A stretch of 64,000 bases of DNA. Source: Allolobophora icterica (taxonomy: Eukaryota; Annelida; Clitellata; Crassiclitellata; Lumbricidae). The notes under the pieces were generated by a model. It made no database searches. It worked only from the letters and a program-made list of their open reading frames with translations, and was not told where the DNA came from. The DNA lies in the NCBI GenBank assembly GCA_963556255.1, contig OY744613.1:39499286-39563285 (forward strand), given 5' to 3'. This document shows, piece by piece, positions 12,699 to 24,909 of the stretch (position 1 is its first letter; each line of letters starts with the position of its first letter). The position numbers and the translations under genes are program-made.

Positions 12699-12947
12699 CC
12701 TTTCAGGGCGAAATTGATCATATCCATGGCCGCTACTTAAGTCTATTCCTAAAGAATCTGATGCCTTTATCTGCCCCAGATTGCCTTAGCTGGTGCCTTA
12801 CCTACGCGAGCTGCCAAGGGATTATGATTTATAATAAAGAATATCTAGATATATGTTATCATTACACATCGTCTGAAGGCGAGGTACTGCAAAACTCTTC
12901 AAGGGAACAATACAATATTCGGCGCGTCTGCACATCACGAGCGAAAG
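12699..12947 (+). CDS. PAN/apple domain exon 1
   Basis: Acceptor ttttgcag ends at 12698 and donor gtaagc starts at 12948. The exon is 249 bp, phase 1 at both ends, open throughout. It encodes one PAN/apple-type module: a basic strand start, SAPDCLSWCLTYASCQG with the paired Cys of the domain helix, IMIYNKEYLDICYHY, then a closing RRVC. PAN modules bind proteins or carbohydrate and often share a chain with kringles, as in plasminogen and HGF. It lies between the kringle exons and the stalk exons on the same strand with matching phase, supporting one gene. It has not been found in copy 2, whose matching region would lie beyond the Polinton. Confidence 0.8.
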
Positions 12948-13239
12948 GTAAGCATTACTAAACGCTACATCGGGGCCCTTGAAACTGGCTGTTTAGTTAT
13001 ATGCACTGCACAAAAATCAGAACTTTACTCATTCTATTTTACTCATTATAAATTGTTATACTGTCAATTATCTTCCTTGACCTTACTGATAGCAAATTTT
13101 ACCTCTTCCTGTAGAAATTTTTGGCATCTTTTCCTCTGTGTTGTTTACTGACAACTGCGTGAGAACTGTTAGTAGGGTCGTTGTATGTGTCGAAGTTTAG
13201 TAGTTGCTCACAGTGGTCCTTTGATCTTTCTGTATTGCA

Positions 13240-13525
13240 TTGTTTATGTATCGGTTTCGTTCATTTATGACCAGTCGTTCTACCTCTGAAAGTGACTTGT
13301 TTTATCTACGTGCTCGAACTGCCACGGTGCAGCACAGAAGATCTCTGTGGTCTCTTCACCTATTTACAACGGATTGTCTACCAACGGCCAACACGAGCTC
13401 CTTTGCTTTCCTTTACGTGTGCTTGAAACCATTTCTTATGTCGCAGTCTGTGTTGTCAGGTCGAAGTTGCTCTGATTAGTTCTTCTTCAATAGACGCTAT
13501 ATAAATCTGCAACTACAATTTACAA
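13240..13525 (+). mobile_element. LINE 3'-end fragment in intron
   Basis: Sequence between the PAN exons contains the order RRSLWSLHL, then VLSGRSCSD followed by a stop and a CGCTATATAAAT tail. This is the arrangement of L2/CR1-type LINE 3' ends (compare 12100-12160 and 23050-23220). Confidence 0.45.
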
Positions 13526-13576
13526 ATTGCAATGAATTTATATTTTGAAACTATCAAATCTCTGTTTCTATTACAG

Positions 13577-13807
13577 GAGGAAAAGCGTATTTTGTTAATA
13601 CTCTAAAAATGGCCTCCGACGCGGCTATGTATTCTACGACCAATGGGACTGTTGAAGAATGTGGCCAACGATGCATTGCGGATACGAACTGTTCTTCGTA
13701 TTACTTTCGTGCACGATTGTGCGTCCTCGTCACTTATATTTTCAATAAGTTCTTCATCGCGGATGATGTCAGTGAGGGACTGTTAGTACGATGTGACTCG
13801 GATCTGA
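13577..13807 (+). CDS. PAN/apple domain exon 2
   Basis: Acceptor ctattacag ends at 13576 and donor gtgagt starts at 13808. The exon has 231 bp, phase 1-1. It encodes a second PAN-like module: GTVEECGQRCIADTNCSSYY carries the helix Cys pattern, RARLCVLV the central strand Cys, and LLVRCD the closing Cys. The two PAN exons are divergent in sequence but share phase and Cys order, so they probably arose by an old exon duplication. It is followed by a long transposon-filled intron and then the stalk exons. Confidence 0.8.
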
Positions 13808-14769
13808 GTGAGTAATCACTAGGAATCTAATCTATGTTAGAAACTTCTAAAGCGCATTGTGATAATTTATTAAGAGGCCATCCATCTATTACGTACGCAA
13901 AAATCCGGGAAAATTCGACCCTCCCCAAACGTACTTTTTTCCACCCCCCCACCCGTTTTGCGTACGTACGGTTGACGCACTCTCCCAGGACCAGCTGCAG
14001 AATGTGTCAGTACCACAGGTCCAGGGAGCGACTGTCTGCACTTTAGGCCTGATTGAAAGATAAGTAATCCATGGACTCACTGCTGAGTTGTGTGATAGTT
14101 TTATAATAGCGTCCAGAGGTAAGGTGGTATACAAGTGATACCTCTCCCACAGTCCTACTTCCTCTGGTAGAACCGGATAACTGGAAAGACTGAACTCTAG
14201 CTCACTTGAAGACCAATTTTTTAAAGCCCCTTTTCCTATGCGTAATTAGGCCTAGTGGATTAATTAAGCCTTTGAGCCAATTAGGCCAATTAACTAATTA
14301 ATAGGCCATTAATTAATAGGTCATAAATTAACTAATTAATTAATTAGCCATTTTTCGCGTTTATCGGAGCGAAAGTGATCTGTTCACGCGACGTGACTTT
14401 GAAAATTGATGTGGTAACAGTATTTCGCTACTTATGATAATGATGATCGATCACGTGACACTGTCTATCACTCGTGTGTGCCTGCTAGAGTGCGTGCGTG
14501 TCTGTGTGGTGTGTGCGTGTATAATTAGTACGAGGTTTCTGGACAATTACGTGCTCGTGGAAATGCCCACACTTTCGGCGAGTCTCACGCTAGATGACAT
14601 TTTTATGGAATTCTGTTGCGGCGAGTCATAGCCTATTTCAGGCACGTAGGCCCTATAGATGATTTTCACGTCGTTGCCGGTTGTCGTGTATCGTTTCACT
14701 TCTTCGAATGAATGAATGAATGAATGAATGAATAATTTATATTTCAGTAATCCGTTTCGCGGGTGCGAT

Positions 14770-15540
14770 CAGTATCACAATGTGGTCAAGTTTTCATTAT
14801 CAACCCAAGAATTGAATGATTCGGGGTAACCGAGCCGCTTGACGAAAGATTTCTTTCCGATCGTATAAATTTTTTGAGTCGTCTTCTGTAGGCCCTAACT
14901 CTTGTTCGTAAAAAAGTACCCAGAATTTCTTCTCCGTTATAATCTGTTATCTTATAGGTTGGTGGATATGTGTATTGAACTTGTGATACAGTAAAGACCT
15001 CTTCGGACCATCTAGGCGTATAGCCCTTTTCGAAGGTGTTCTTTTTCTTAGAAATTCTTACTTTGTCGCCGACTGAAAACTTAGGTTTATCGGGTGGTTC
15101 TGGGTGTAAGCCGCCATATAAATTCACCCACACAGCGCTTTCATTTGCTTTCCTACTTGCTTTAGTAGGCGTCATTTTTAAGGACGAATGTCTAGTGTTG
15201 TAATGACGAGAAACAATATTTTCTAAAATATCGATATATTTTCTAGTCGAATTAGACGTAAAATATTTGAACATCTTCTCTTTCATCGTTCGATTCCATC
15301 GTTCGATAATAGAAGACTTCTCCTCATTCTCAGTGGAATACAAATCGATTTCTAAAGACTGTACCTGTTTATTGTAAAATTCTTTTCCGGTATCGACCCA
15401 CAGTTTCTCGGGTTTTCGTCCGCTACTGGAAAATATTTTGATGAAAGAATCTAACACAGATTTTCCGCTCTTATCTTTTATCGGAACAATCCAACCGTAT
15501 TTAGAAAATTTATCGATTACGCCTAATAAATATTTAACGT
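14770..15540 (-). pseudogene. Polinton integrase fragment (no other Polinton gene nearby)
   Basis: The minus strand encodes the retroviral-type (rve) integrase core from the second half of the domain onward: SKYGWIVPIKDKSGKS, then the second catalytic Asp in KLWVDTGKEFY and the catalytic Glu in IIERWNRTMKEK. A linker (FSVGDKVRISKKK) and a chromodomain tail follow. The frame breaks near 14930 and again near 14840, so the chromodomain end (ending LGYPESFNSW) is out of frame. The N-terminus is missing: upstream of 15540 the sequence becomes a GT-rich tract. It is clearly related to, but diverged from, the integrase at 62.9-63.9 kb. The integrase family joins Polinton ends to host DNA; this copy cannot be functional. 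Confidence 0.85.
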
Positions 15541-15690
15541 GTGTGTGTTTGGCTGTGTGTGTGCGTCCCTGTCTGTATGCGTTTGTGTGTGGCTGTGTGT
15601 GTGTGGCTGTGTTGCTGTGCGTCTGTATGTGTGTGCGTGTGAATGTATTCGTGCGTACGTGTTTCTCTGCACGTACGTACGTATGTATGG
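15541..15690. repeat. GT-rich degenerate microsatellite
   Basis: An irregular (GT)n and (GTAC)n tract. Overlapping Cys-Val ORFs on the plus strand and His-Thr ORFs on the minus strand are artefacts. It replaces the expected N-terminal half of the adjacent integrase. Confidence 0.85.
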
Positions 15691-16639
15691 AGGTGTATTC
15701 GGATGGTCGACTGTGGGCGTGTATGCAATGCATGCACAATGCGTCTATGAAGCGTAATCCACTTGGCATATATAGGAGCGACTGAAAACAGATAAGCCGA
15801 TTTCACTGGTCCACTTTTATCTGCACGCCTTAAGGACAACAGATTGCAGGTTTGAGGTAGGCTTTCTCACTGCTGCATCCATCCGATGCTCTGATGGGAG
15901 CGACTTTGTCTCTGCGGACGGAGGAGGCCTAGGAGGAGAAGGACGAGTTCTAGATACGGGCCGCTGTAGACAGCGGCGTATCACGAAGAAGTGTTTGGTT
16001 TTGCCGACGGAATGTCAATATTTGCGGATTTGGCGATGGCAAGCGATGCCTCAGAATGATTTATGAAACTACAGCTGTTTCCGACTCGCACAGAAGTAAT
16101 CCGTAGAAACAATTGCTCTGTTAGTTAATTAATGACCTATTAATCAATGGCCTATTAATTAATTAATTGGCCTAATTGACTCAAAGGCTTAATTAATCCA
16201 CTACTTGCGTACGTACATTATCAGTAGACCCCACGCCCCGCCGTACGCAATCATACGCAAGCACATGCATTTCGGTTACCCCTCCCCTCCATGAGTGCGT
16301 AATATATGGATGGCTCTAACAAGACTTCAAAGAATCAGTCATGATCGACGAGGGCTCAGAGATAGGAATACAGCCTTCCCACTACGAGCATTATCGTAAT
16401 GCAGTCAAAACAATGACCGATCTTAAATAAAATGGAATTTGCTGAAAATAACTTACTAACCTAGAATGCGCAGAGTATTTGAGTCCTAGTTAAACTCGCG
16501 GAAACTACTCTGCTACCTCCAGTTTGTCATTCTCGCTCTTCTATGCCCTCCTCACAGAACTCCTCAACGCCTCACATATCTCTACTACCTTTTCTCGTCT
16601 TCTCTTCCAAATATATTTCAAGGAAACTGCTCAGAGGCG

Positions 16640-17309
16640 TTCCCAGCCCAACCGTGGCGAAAGAGAACAGCCTGTAAAGCAGCGAAGAAAGCGATGGACT
16701 AGTGTCGAGGAAGTTCTGCCGAGATTTTTGGCAGGTCTAAGTCTCGAATGAGATCATTTAGTCTGCCTGAGAGAAAGTTTGAGCAATATCTGAATTGTCT
16801 GGAACATAGTTGTCTGTACCAGTGTCATCATCACCTTCTGAACTCGACTCACTTTCTGTCATACAGTCCGCAATATCCTTTGGTACTGGAACAGGAAGGC
16901 TGCAGTCAGCATGGGGTACCGTTCTCAAGGCCGATGGCAAATTTGGATACAAAATTTCCATTTTATTCTTGTTATTTTAGCCTTTAGTATTTACCATACA
17001 AAAGTAGCAGTCATCAACATGATTTCTAAACTCGCGCCAGACCATAGGAATTCCAAAGCTTAGAGATTTCTTTACACCTTTGCTCCAGTTTCATAGACCT
17101 TCCACACATGTCTTGCATAAGACGTGAGACGCCCATGATTTGTCTTGGTCTCCTATCTTCATGCCAAAATACGCACGATAAGCTTTCTGCAAAAACCCGG
17201 TTATGTTCTGTCTTTGTTTCCGCAAAGTATAGCTTCCACAGATGTAACAAAATGAATCAGGTGAATTAACACAACGTCTTCTAAAGTAACCGCTTACAGA
17301 TTCAGCCAT
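16640..17309 (-). pseudogene. Cys-rich mobile-element-associated protein, degraded
   Basis: Reading leftward from a Met at 17309, one frame carries FCYICGSYTLRKQRQ, LCKTCVEGL, then after an in-frame TGA (near 17088) a DDCYFC motif. After a TAA (near 16985) comes an acidic Ser/Glu stretch (ESESSSEGDDD). The frame shifts near 16755 to continue as LNDLIRDLDL. Three CxxC-type pairs suggest a zinc-binding N-terminus. I have the impression of a protein repeated in many invertebrate genomes in association with transposons, but cannot name the family. Two nonsense codons and a frameshift mark it as dead. Confidence 0.5.
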
Positions 17310-17889
17310 GTTGAATAATGATAATGGTGATTGTCAGGAAAACCCCACGTCATACAGAAAAACGGATATCACTTTTGAAATCAGCAGACTAAAATCTTTT
17401 AGAAAAATATATTTTTGGCAGAACATCAGAAATCATGCATAGTAGTGTTATGTTTATGCAACACTTGAAATTTGCGCTGGAACTTGGTTCGTCTAATGAA
17501 TCTGCATAGACTATTCGTTTATAATCCAATAGCTGAAAGTTCTTCATCGCTGAAAACCTTGCGATTGGCTATGAGCAGTTAACCTTGCATGGGGAATAAC
17601 CTATGCGTTTAACAACCAGCTCCTGAAGAATTAATTAGCTGAAAACACAATTTTGTATGATGATCTTGAACTTATTAGTAACTCAATGGTTTTCATTGTG
17701 ACCAGGGGCGTCTACACCATAGAAACCTTGGAGCAAATGCTCCATCCAAGAAATAGGGGGAAGATCTGTCAATGTGTGTGCCACCATTTTGGGGGAAGGA
17801 ACGGGGAGGGGGAAGAAGAGGGGAAAAAAGACGTTGCTCCAATGACTTAAGGGGGATAGACGCCCCTGATTGTGACAACTATTTTTTCC

Positions 17890-18290
17890 AGTTTTTAATA
17901 CCAAATCAATAGTATCAGACAATAGTATCAGACAACAGTATCAGTTTCAGTTTCAATATTATCAGTATCAATAGTATCAGACAATAGTATCAGTTTGTTT
18001 CAATATTATCGGTATCAATGGTATAGACAATAGTATCAGTTTCAGATTCGATATTATCAGTATCAGTGGTATCAGGCAAAAGTATCAGTTTCAGATTCAA
18101 TATTATCAGTATAGAATAATTTCAGCACAACAGTAGCTAATCTAGAACAATTTAGTCTTGTACAACGTATTTATACGGCATCCCCAGGCCAGTGAAAATC
18201 AATAACGTGCTTGACGTATATATACGGCTTCCCCGGCTGCGAAAAGCTACGCTATAACGTGTATATACGGCTTCCCCAGGCAAGGGATTA
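17890..18290. repeat. Two adjoining degenerate minisatellites
   Basis: 17890-18115 is built of imperfect units around AGTATCAG and TCAATATTATCAG. 18160-18290 has three diverged units of about 45-50 bp, each containing ATACGGC(A/T)TCCCC. Neither makes an ORF. Confidence 0.75.
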
Positions 18291-18657
18291 AGACGACGGG
18301 TTCATATATGTGTGATCAGCTGTAAATCAGCTCTCAACTAAAGTTTTGACTCTTTAATGCATATTTTCAAGTATGAGGTTTAAATTGATTGGTTCCTGTG
18401 CGATGCACAAATTCTACACCTCATGTCTTGGACAACTTTGAGTCAACATTTCGTGCAACAAAAGTTGTTAACCTGTTTTAAGACGGTAATGTACAATGTT
18501 GCTAACTATGACCTACTGGTTACGTAGTTAAATTTTTCAAGTAGTTTCAGTGTCTATCACTGCAAATTTACGATTAGATTTCAAAATAGTACAATTACAT
18601 CATGTTACAATAAAATGGATTTGTCACTTCGTTGAACATAATTACCAGCTGCTGCAG

Positions 18658-18738
18658 ATTTACTTCCGAAAATACCATTAAGTTCAGCATCTGAACCACA
18701 TCCGGAACTGCCGCCAGATGAAACTGCTAAGGCTGGAG
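18658..18738 (+). CDS. Stalk exon 1 (Pro/Ser/Glu-rich)
   Basis: An 81-bp exon, phase 1-1, between acceptor gctgcag and donor gtacgt. It encodes 26 residues rich in Pro, Ser and Glu (for example SSASEPHPELPPDET) and looks like a flexible extracellular stalk. Its flanking intron is related to that of stalk exon 2 at 22634, which supports exon duplication. Confidence 0.6.
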
Positions 18739-18741
18739 GTA

Positions 18742-19431
<690 letters not shown>

Positions 19432-19490
19432 TACCTTCCGTCAAACCCTGAAGACGAGGCCTGACCCTCCAGACAATTACCCTGCTCCTA

Positions 19491-19562
<72 letters not shown>

Positions 19563-20774
19563 TGTATTGTATTGTATTTAAACATTTATAAAGCGCCTCT
19601 AGTAGGGTTTACCGTTCAGAGGCGCTCCCAGTGCGCAAGGCCGAGAGAAAAGAAATAAGTCTTAAGGAAAGCAAAAGAAGATGAGGGGTTACTTATTAAA
19701 ATTTGAGAGCGAGTAGAAGGAGACAGTGTATTCCAGAGAGAGGGACCAATTGAGGCAAAAGATCGGGACTGAGCCATAGCTGTTCTAGTATGAGGAACTG
19801 AGAGATCAAATCTGTCTGAGGAGCGAAGTGGACGATGCGAGGAGACAGAAAGAGGCCGGTGAATTACATCAATTAAATATTTCGGGGCGAGACCCCGCTG
19901 TGTCTTTGACACCAGAATAAGGATTTTGAACTTAATACGTGCAGAGAGAGGAAGCCAGTGCAGTTTCTCAAACATGAAGGATGAAATGCGTGAGTAGCGT
20001 GGCAGACGGGCAATTAATCTCGCAGCTGCATTTAGGACTGACTGCAGAGGCATGAGACGGACCTTAGGAAGACCGATTAGAAGCGAATTGCAGTAGTCAA
20101 TTCTCGAGCAAATGAAAGCATGGACCAGCGTTGTGAAAACAGAGGAAGAGACAGATCGTCGAACAGCCCTGAGACGCCGTAAATGGAAGTAGGAAACACG
20201 TGTGAGGTTAGAGATGTGATCTTTGAAGGAGAGAGAGCTATCAAGCGTAACACCTAGGTCACGTACACTTGATGTAAAGGAGTAGTGTGGGAAGATTTCC
20301 AAGAGGAGGGCAAAATCAATCTTCAGCAACTGTTGAGGGGAGCCAAACCAAATGAACTGGGTTTTAGAGGCATTAAGACAGAGACGATTTGAGGACATCC
20401 AGGAATGGAGAGACTTAGATAGAGACTCAATACGCTCAACTAAGTGCAATTGAGATAAAGGAGGCCCATGGACAAATGCTTGCACATCATCTGCAAAGAG
20501 ATGACCAGTAGCTCCCGAGAATGGGAAAAGAGAAGGAATGTCAGCCGTGTAGAGAATAAAGAGTAGAGGACCAAGTACAGAGCCTTGAGGAACGCCCAGC
20601 TTAATGTGAATCCATTTTGTTCTAGAGTCACCCGATATAATCATTTGGGTTCGTTCAGACAGATATGATCGAAACCAGCAAAGAGGAAGCCCCTGCAACC
20701 CATAAGAAGTCTCAAGACGCTGAAGGAGAATACTATGATCTACCATATCAAAGGCTGCAGAAACATCAAAAAGA
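19563..20774 (-). mobile_element. L2/CR1-like LINE, 5'-truncated
   Basis: A 376-codon open frame (20746 to 19616) plus a few codons upstream holds most of a reverse transcriptase and its C-terminal region: palm motif A (DVSAAFDMVDHS) right at the truncation, the GVPQGSVLGPLLFIL block, the catalytic HLFADD motif, and a C-terminal block with EKLHWLPLSARIKFKI and SFASIGPSLWNTL. Such LINEs copy themselves by target-primed reverse transcription. The 3' tail ends in (AATAC)n then (ATT)n on the element's strand. The reading frame is intact, so this is among the youngest LINE fragments here. It sits between two AAT-type microsatellites in the receptor intron. Confidence 0.85.
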
Positions 20775-20940
<166 letters not shown>

Positions 20941-21148
20941 TAAATAAGAATTTACATGAGCTGCCCTACCGCCTAAGCCAGGTTTAACTAGTTCAGAGAA
21001 TCTAATAGTTGCTAACTAGACAGTTAGCGACTATTAGATTATCTGAAAACGGTTAATTTGGCACAAATTCACCTTAACCACAAAATGAACTTTATGAACC
21101 ATTTGTTGTCGCAATCTGTTCTGTTTCTACGCCTTTTAAACGTGCGAA

Positions 21149-21215
21149 TGCAACAGTTGAATCTACGACGGCATCCGACCGCAAATCGATACCTGTAACG
21201 CTTTAAAACGCCCTC
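21149..21215 (+). pseudogene. Ghost of the transmembrane exon
   Basis: Shares GCGAATGCAACAGTT and the following pattern with the functional exon at 23708, including the pyrimidine tract upstream. The acceptor AG has become AC (ttttaaac) and the hydrophobic part is lost after about 60 bp. It marks the inactive end of intragenic duplication unit 1. Confidence 0.5.
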
Positions 21216-21759
21216 TAATCGATCATTTCTCGCTCACCGTGAGCTCATCTTTCACATGAAGCCGAAATTAGTTAGACAGGTCACAGGAAAAGTTGTAGAA
21301 ATAGAGATCATTTTCTGACATTTCCTCGCTCCTTTAAGATAAGGAGAATTTATGCACCAGATAATTGCAAAATACACATAGGCCCTAAATGAACCTAGGT
21401 CTCTATATATGTGCCTCAACAAATACTGAACTTGTACACATTTATGTGAATCACAAAGCCAACAAACATCAAGTGTTAAAATATAAGCCTTATTGTACCT
21501 AGTTCTCAGTAACCGAAACAATAATTTTCAAACTCCGTTCAGCAATGTTCAGCTATATGCTGAAGGATAGCTTGTATAGAACAATTAATATAAAGAGCAA
21601 TGATCATGAAACAATCAAAACACTGAACTAGTAACAAACTATATACAAACTGAAGACAATGTCTAACGTCAAACGATCGCCTAGAAAAACCGTAATTGTT
21701 ATCACTGAGACGATAAAGTTCAACTTATCCTAACAATACAGTACTTATGTCGGTTAGGC

Positions 21760-21945
21760 CTAATAATCGATATTCGTGTGGGCTTCAAAAATCTTTGAAA
21801 TGAGGATTCCAAACACACGAATGGGTTTCTCCTCTTCTACTGTATAGAGTAGACCTACATCGTCGCAGAACGTCACCGCAGCACCAATACAAAGACTGTT
21901 ATGACATTTTCGAATGCAAATGGACTTTGACGCTGCCCGGTTTCT
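21760..21945 (-). other. Possible antisense PAN-like exon
   Basis: On the minus strand an acceptor-like TGTTTCAG precedes an open stretch with SKSICIRKCHNSLCIGAAV and a further Cys, resembling the Cys pattern of a PAN module. There is no convincing donor and it opposes the receptor gene, so this may be chance. Confidence 0.2.
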
Positions 21946-22633
21946 AATCTGAAACATAATGTACCTATTACATTATGATCTTAAATGACGGGAGATAGAC
22001 GAGGCTATGGGGACCGAAAATAGCCATACAAAATTTGCTCTTAGCAGAGCGCACCTTTTAGCCTTCGTTGAACTCCGCCATTTCCGAGGCTAGGCAGTTA
22101 AACAGTAACTGTTGGTGGCTCCTCTCATATTTCTTCACATCAGACTATTATGTTTATGCAACACTTGAAATTTACGCTGGAACTTGGTTCGTCTAATGAA
22201 TCTGCATATTCATTTAATCCAATAGCTGAAAGTTCTTCATCGCTGAAAACCTTGCGTTTGGCTTTGAGCAATTAAAACGGCGGGAGAAGTAATCTTTGTT
22301 CATATCTGTGTGATCAGCTGTAAATGAGCTCCCAACTAATGTTTTGACTCCTCTAATACACATTTTCAAGTATGAGGGTTTATATTGATCGGTTCCTATG
22401 CGTTGCACAAATTCTAAACCTTATGTCTTGGACAACTTTCAGTTGACATCTCTTGCAGCAGTTGTGGTTAAGCAGGTTTAAGGCGATACTTTACAAAGTT
22501 ACTGACTACAAATTACGTAGTTACATTTTGAAAATAGCTACATTGTTCATCACTGCATATTTACGAATAGATGTTAAAATATTACAAATTTTTTTCCATT
22601 ACTTTAAATTGCATTTGTCAATTTGTTGAACAG

Positions 22634-22720
22634 AAGGACATGATGACAATATTCCGCCAGTTGATTCAGAATCTACACCACCTTCGCAAATTGAAACTAC
22701 AGCTGCTCCATCTTCAACAG
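22634..22720 (+). CDS. Stalk exon 2 (Thr/Ser/Pro-rich)
   Basis: An 87-bp exon, phase 1-1, acceptor gaacag and donor gtcaga. It encodes 28 residues such as IPPVDSESTPPSQIETT, a mucin-like, probably O-glycosylated stalk just outside the membrane. The last G joins the transmembrane exon in phase. Confidence 0.65.
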
Positions 22721-22994
22721 GTCAGAAAGTCGGAAGTAAATATTAGTCTATAAGATAATAACAATAATGTAATTCTTCCAGTGAGTAACTGACATCGTTA
22801 ATGCACTAATATTTTGTAATTTTTTTTTTATTATTATCATTCTTATTCGGATAGATAAGCTTTGCTGATCACCAAATACAGGTTCATATCCAGACCTGCA
22901 AATTGCATCCATAGTGCATTTTCGAGATCTAGTTGCTTCTGCCGATTATAATCGAAATCACCAAATATTTCCGAACACAAATCAGGGCTATACT

Positions 22995-23250
22995 GAATAG
23001 AACACAAGTTAATTCCCTCAGACCAAGACTTCTGTGGCTATGGCCTACGCATCTGCTGGCCCGTCCCTTTGGAATGATTGTCCTTCCATGACTCGTTCTC
23101 AGATCCTAGCCTAACTGGGGCATTGCTGCTAATTCTCGCTGTCTTAAGACTCTCACGGGTCTCCTCGCACTGGGAGCGCCTCTGATTAGGTTGTACTGCT
23201 AGAGGCGCTTTATACAATTCATTAATACAATACACTACAATACAGATTAA
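22995..23250 (+). mobile_element. LINE 3'-end fragment
   Basis: Contains the SAGPSLWNDCPSMTRSQIL pattern typical of the last residues of L2/CR1-like reverse transcriptases, frameshifts, then the AGAGGCGCTTTATACAATTC tail also found (reverse-complemented) at 19580-19625. It is therefore the same LINE family as 19563-20774, in opposite orientation. Confidence 0.7.
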
Positions 23251-23337
23251 TAAATAATTATTATAATGCTGATCCTAATTTTTGAAATCCTGAAGGGTTA
23301 AATAATAATTTTATTAATTACTATAATAATAACAACA

Positions 23338-23341
23338 GTAT

Positions 23342-23418
<77 letters not shown>

Positions 23419-23459
23419 ATAGTAGTAGACTAAGTAGTAGTAGTAGCAGTAGCAGTAGC

Positions 23460-23526
<67 letters not shown>

Positions 23527-23530
23527 GAGT
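23338..23530. repeat. (GTA)n and (AAT)n microsatellites
   Basis: (AGT)n from 23338 to about 23420, an interrupted segment, then (AAT)n to about 23526. Confidence 0.9.
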
Positions 23531-23707
23531 AATAATTATAATAATTATTTCAATGAACTGCCCAACCGTCTAAGCCTGTGTATGAGGTTTAATAAGTAAG
23601 TATTAATTCAAGTTAGCGGTTTATTTGGCGTAGTCTCCTAAACCCATGAAGTAACATTTTTGAAGCATTTATTGTCACTTTCTGTTCTGTGTCTTTACCT
23701 TTTATAG

Positions 23708-23834
23708 GTACGAATGCAACAGTTAAGGATAACAAGGAATCCAAAGGCAAATCAATTATGCTATACATCTTAAGCGCTGTCATCGTGCTTGCAGTTATTG
23801 TAGTAGTGGCTGGACTCGCTTATTACATACTAGT
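23708..23834 (+). CDS. Transmembrane exon of receptor
   Basis: A 127-bp exon (2 + 41 codons + 2 nt) with acceptor tttatag and donor gtaagt. It begins with a short polar segment ending DNKESKGKS and continues with one strongly hydrophobic helix of about 23 residues (IMLYILSAVIVLAVIVVVAG and on), a typical single-pass type I anchor. The upstream phase fits stalk exon 2 and the downstream phase fits the basic exon at 24675. This places kringle, PAN and stalk modules outside the cell and a Lys-rich tail inside. Confidence 0.8.
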
Positions 23835-24674
23835 GTAAGTCAATCCAACGTTTCTATTCTCGACTGGATTAAAAGATATCTGTTAGCTAATTAATTCCCT
23901 GTCTGTGATTTTAACCTCGAACTGATGATTAGAGAGGTCAGTATATGTAAGTGTAATGTAGTTGGCGTCATTCCTCGGTTGGGTCACCGACGGGTGGGAT
24001 AGTCGACCCACGACAGAAGAAGTTATGTAGGTTTTCACGATCTTTATTTCTTTACAAATGTCAGTATGCACAGTACTATCCTGGAACGATTACTCTCTTA
24101 ACACAGTGCAACTGCTTTTTATAACCGTGTAAGGGGTTGGCCTTCAGACATAGGCAGTTGGATTCTGTCCGCATAAAGTAACATTCTTCGTTGATTATTC
24201 TACCTCCAGAAAGGCCTCTTCCGCCTTACAATTTCTGGTAATTGCATCTCCAGCTGCCCGCTTAGTCATCCCGCCAATGAGATCAGTCGATTAAGGTCTC
24301 GTGCTCGTCATAACAGATCCAAAGCCCCTCTATCCCGGTCGTAAAACTAAACGTGACTTCAGATACAGTTCTGTCCAAATAGGAGGCCCCTACTTAACTG
24401 CGGATTTCGCATGTGAATTGGATCGCTTTACACTGACGTAATAGCAGTAGGTCGACTTATATAAAAATGGTTGCAAAATTCAATTAAAACTGCTTGAGCA
24501 ACAAGAAGATATTCTGTCTAGCTGAGCAAAAAACTGCAATCGTGGGACTTTTCTAGCAAGACAGGAATTGATGGCTGAGATTTCGGTCCGCCAAATATAC
24601 AATTGAATTGAGTGCATTGCAATTGATTTCGGTCCTTTTGATTGAATCTAAAAAATCTCTTGTTGTTATTTAAG

Positions 24675-24709
24675 ATACAAAAAAGGCAAGAAAAAATCTT
24701 CCGAAAAAG
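24675..24709 (+). CDS. Juxtamembrane cytoplasmic exon
   Basis: A 35-bp exon after acceptor atttaag with donor gtgggc. Phase fits both neighbours. It encodes a basic stretch, YKKGKKKSSEK, as expected for the stop-transfer side of the preceding helix. It is too short to judge alone; phase consistency is the main support. Confidence 0.6.
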
Positions 24710-24909
24710 GTGGGCAGATATTTAAATTGCAGTCTCAAGTTGTTACTTATAGCTGCTAAGTTGCAAAAAACCTTTTTCGGTTTCTCATTAAACGCAAGAC
24801 AGAGGATCGGCCTAAAAATAAATGGTGGAACATCAGCTGATGTTGTGGATCAACTTCAAGAAGTCAAGTGGAAACTTGACGCTGTGGATACAGTGCTGGT
24901 AAAACGGTG

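Larger units (their letters stand above)
14253..16203. mobile_element. Nested TIR element with about 83-bp inverted repeats
   Basis: Inverted repeats 14253-14335 and 16121-16203 pair almost perfectly; both read TAGTGGATTAATTAAGCC from their outer ends. The pair interrupts a Harbinger-like element, as shown by the uninterrupted copy at 43 kb. Inside are a (GAAT)n tract (14706-14735), a minus-strand Polinton integrase fragment, a GT-rich tract and about 300 bp of unknown sequence. I see no clear target duplication: the left boundary may lie up to 35 bp further out. Confidence 0.65.
13874..16316. mobile_element. Harbinger-like TIR element, interrupted by a nested element
   Basis: Ends read GAGGCCATCC and GGATGGCTC, with TAA on both sides (13871-13873, 16317-16319). 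The outer arms (13874-14218 and about 16203-16316) match the uninterrupted 465-bp copy at 43018-43482. A 3-bp TAA target duplication fits PIF/Harbinger. No transposase is visible. The nested element fills 14220-16203. Confidence 0.75.

Noticed and set aside
15438..15839. ORFs on both strands in the GT-rich tract
   Set aside because: Low-complexity composition next to a truncated integrase; no independent support.
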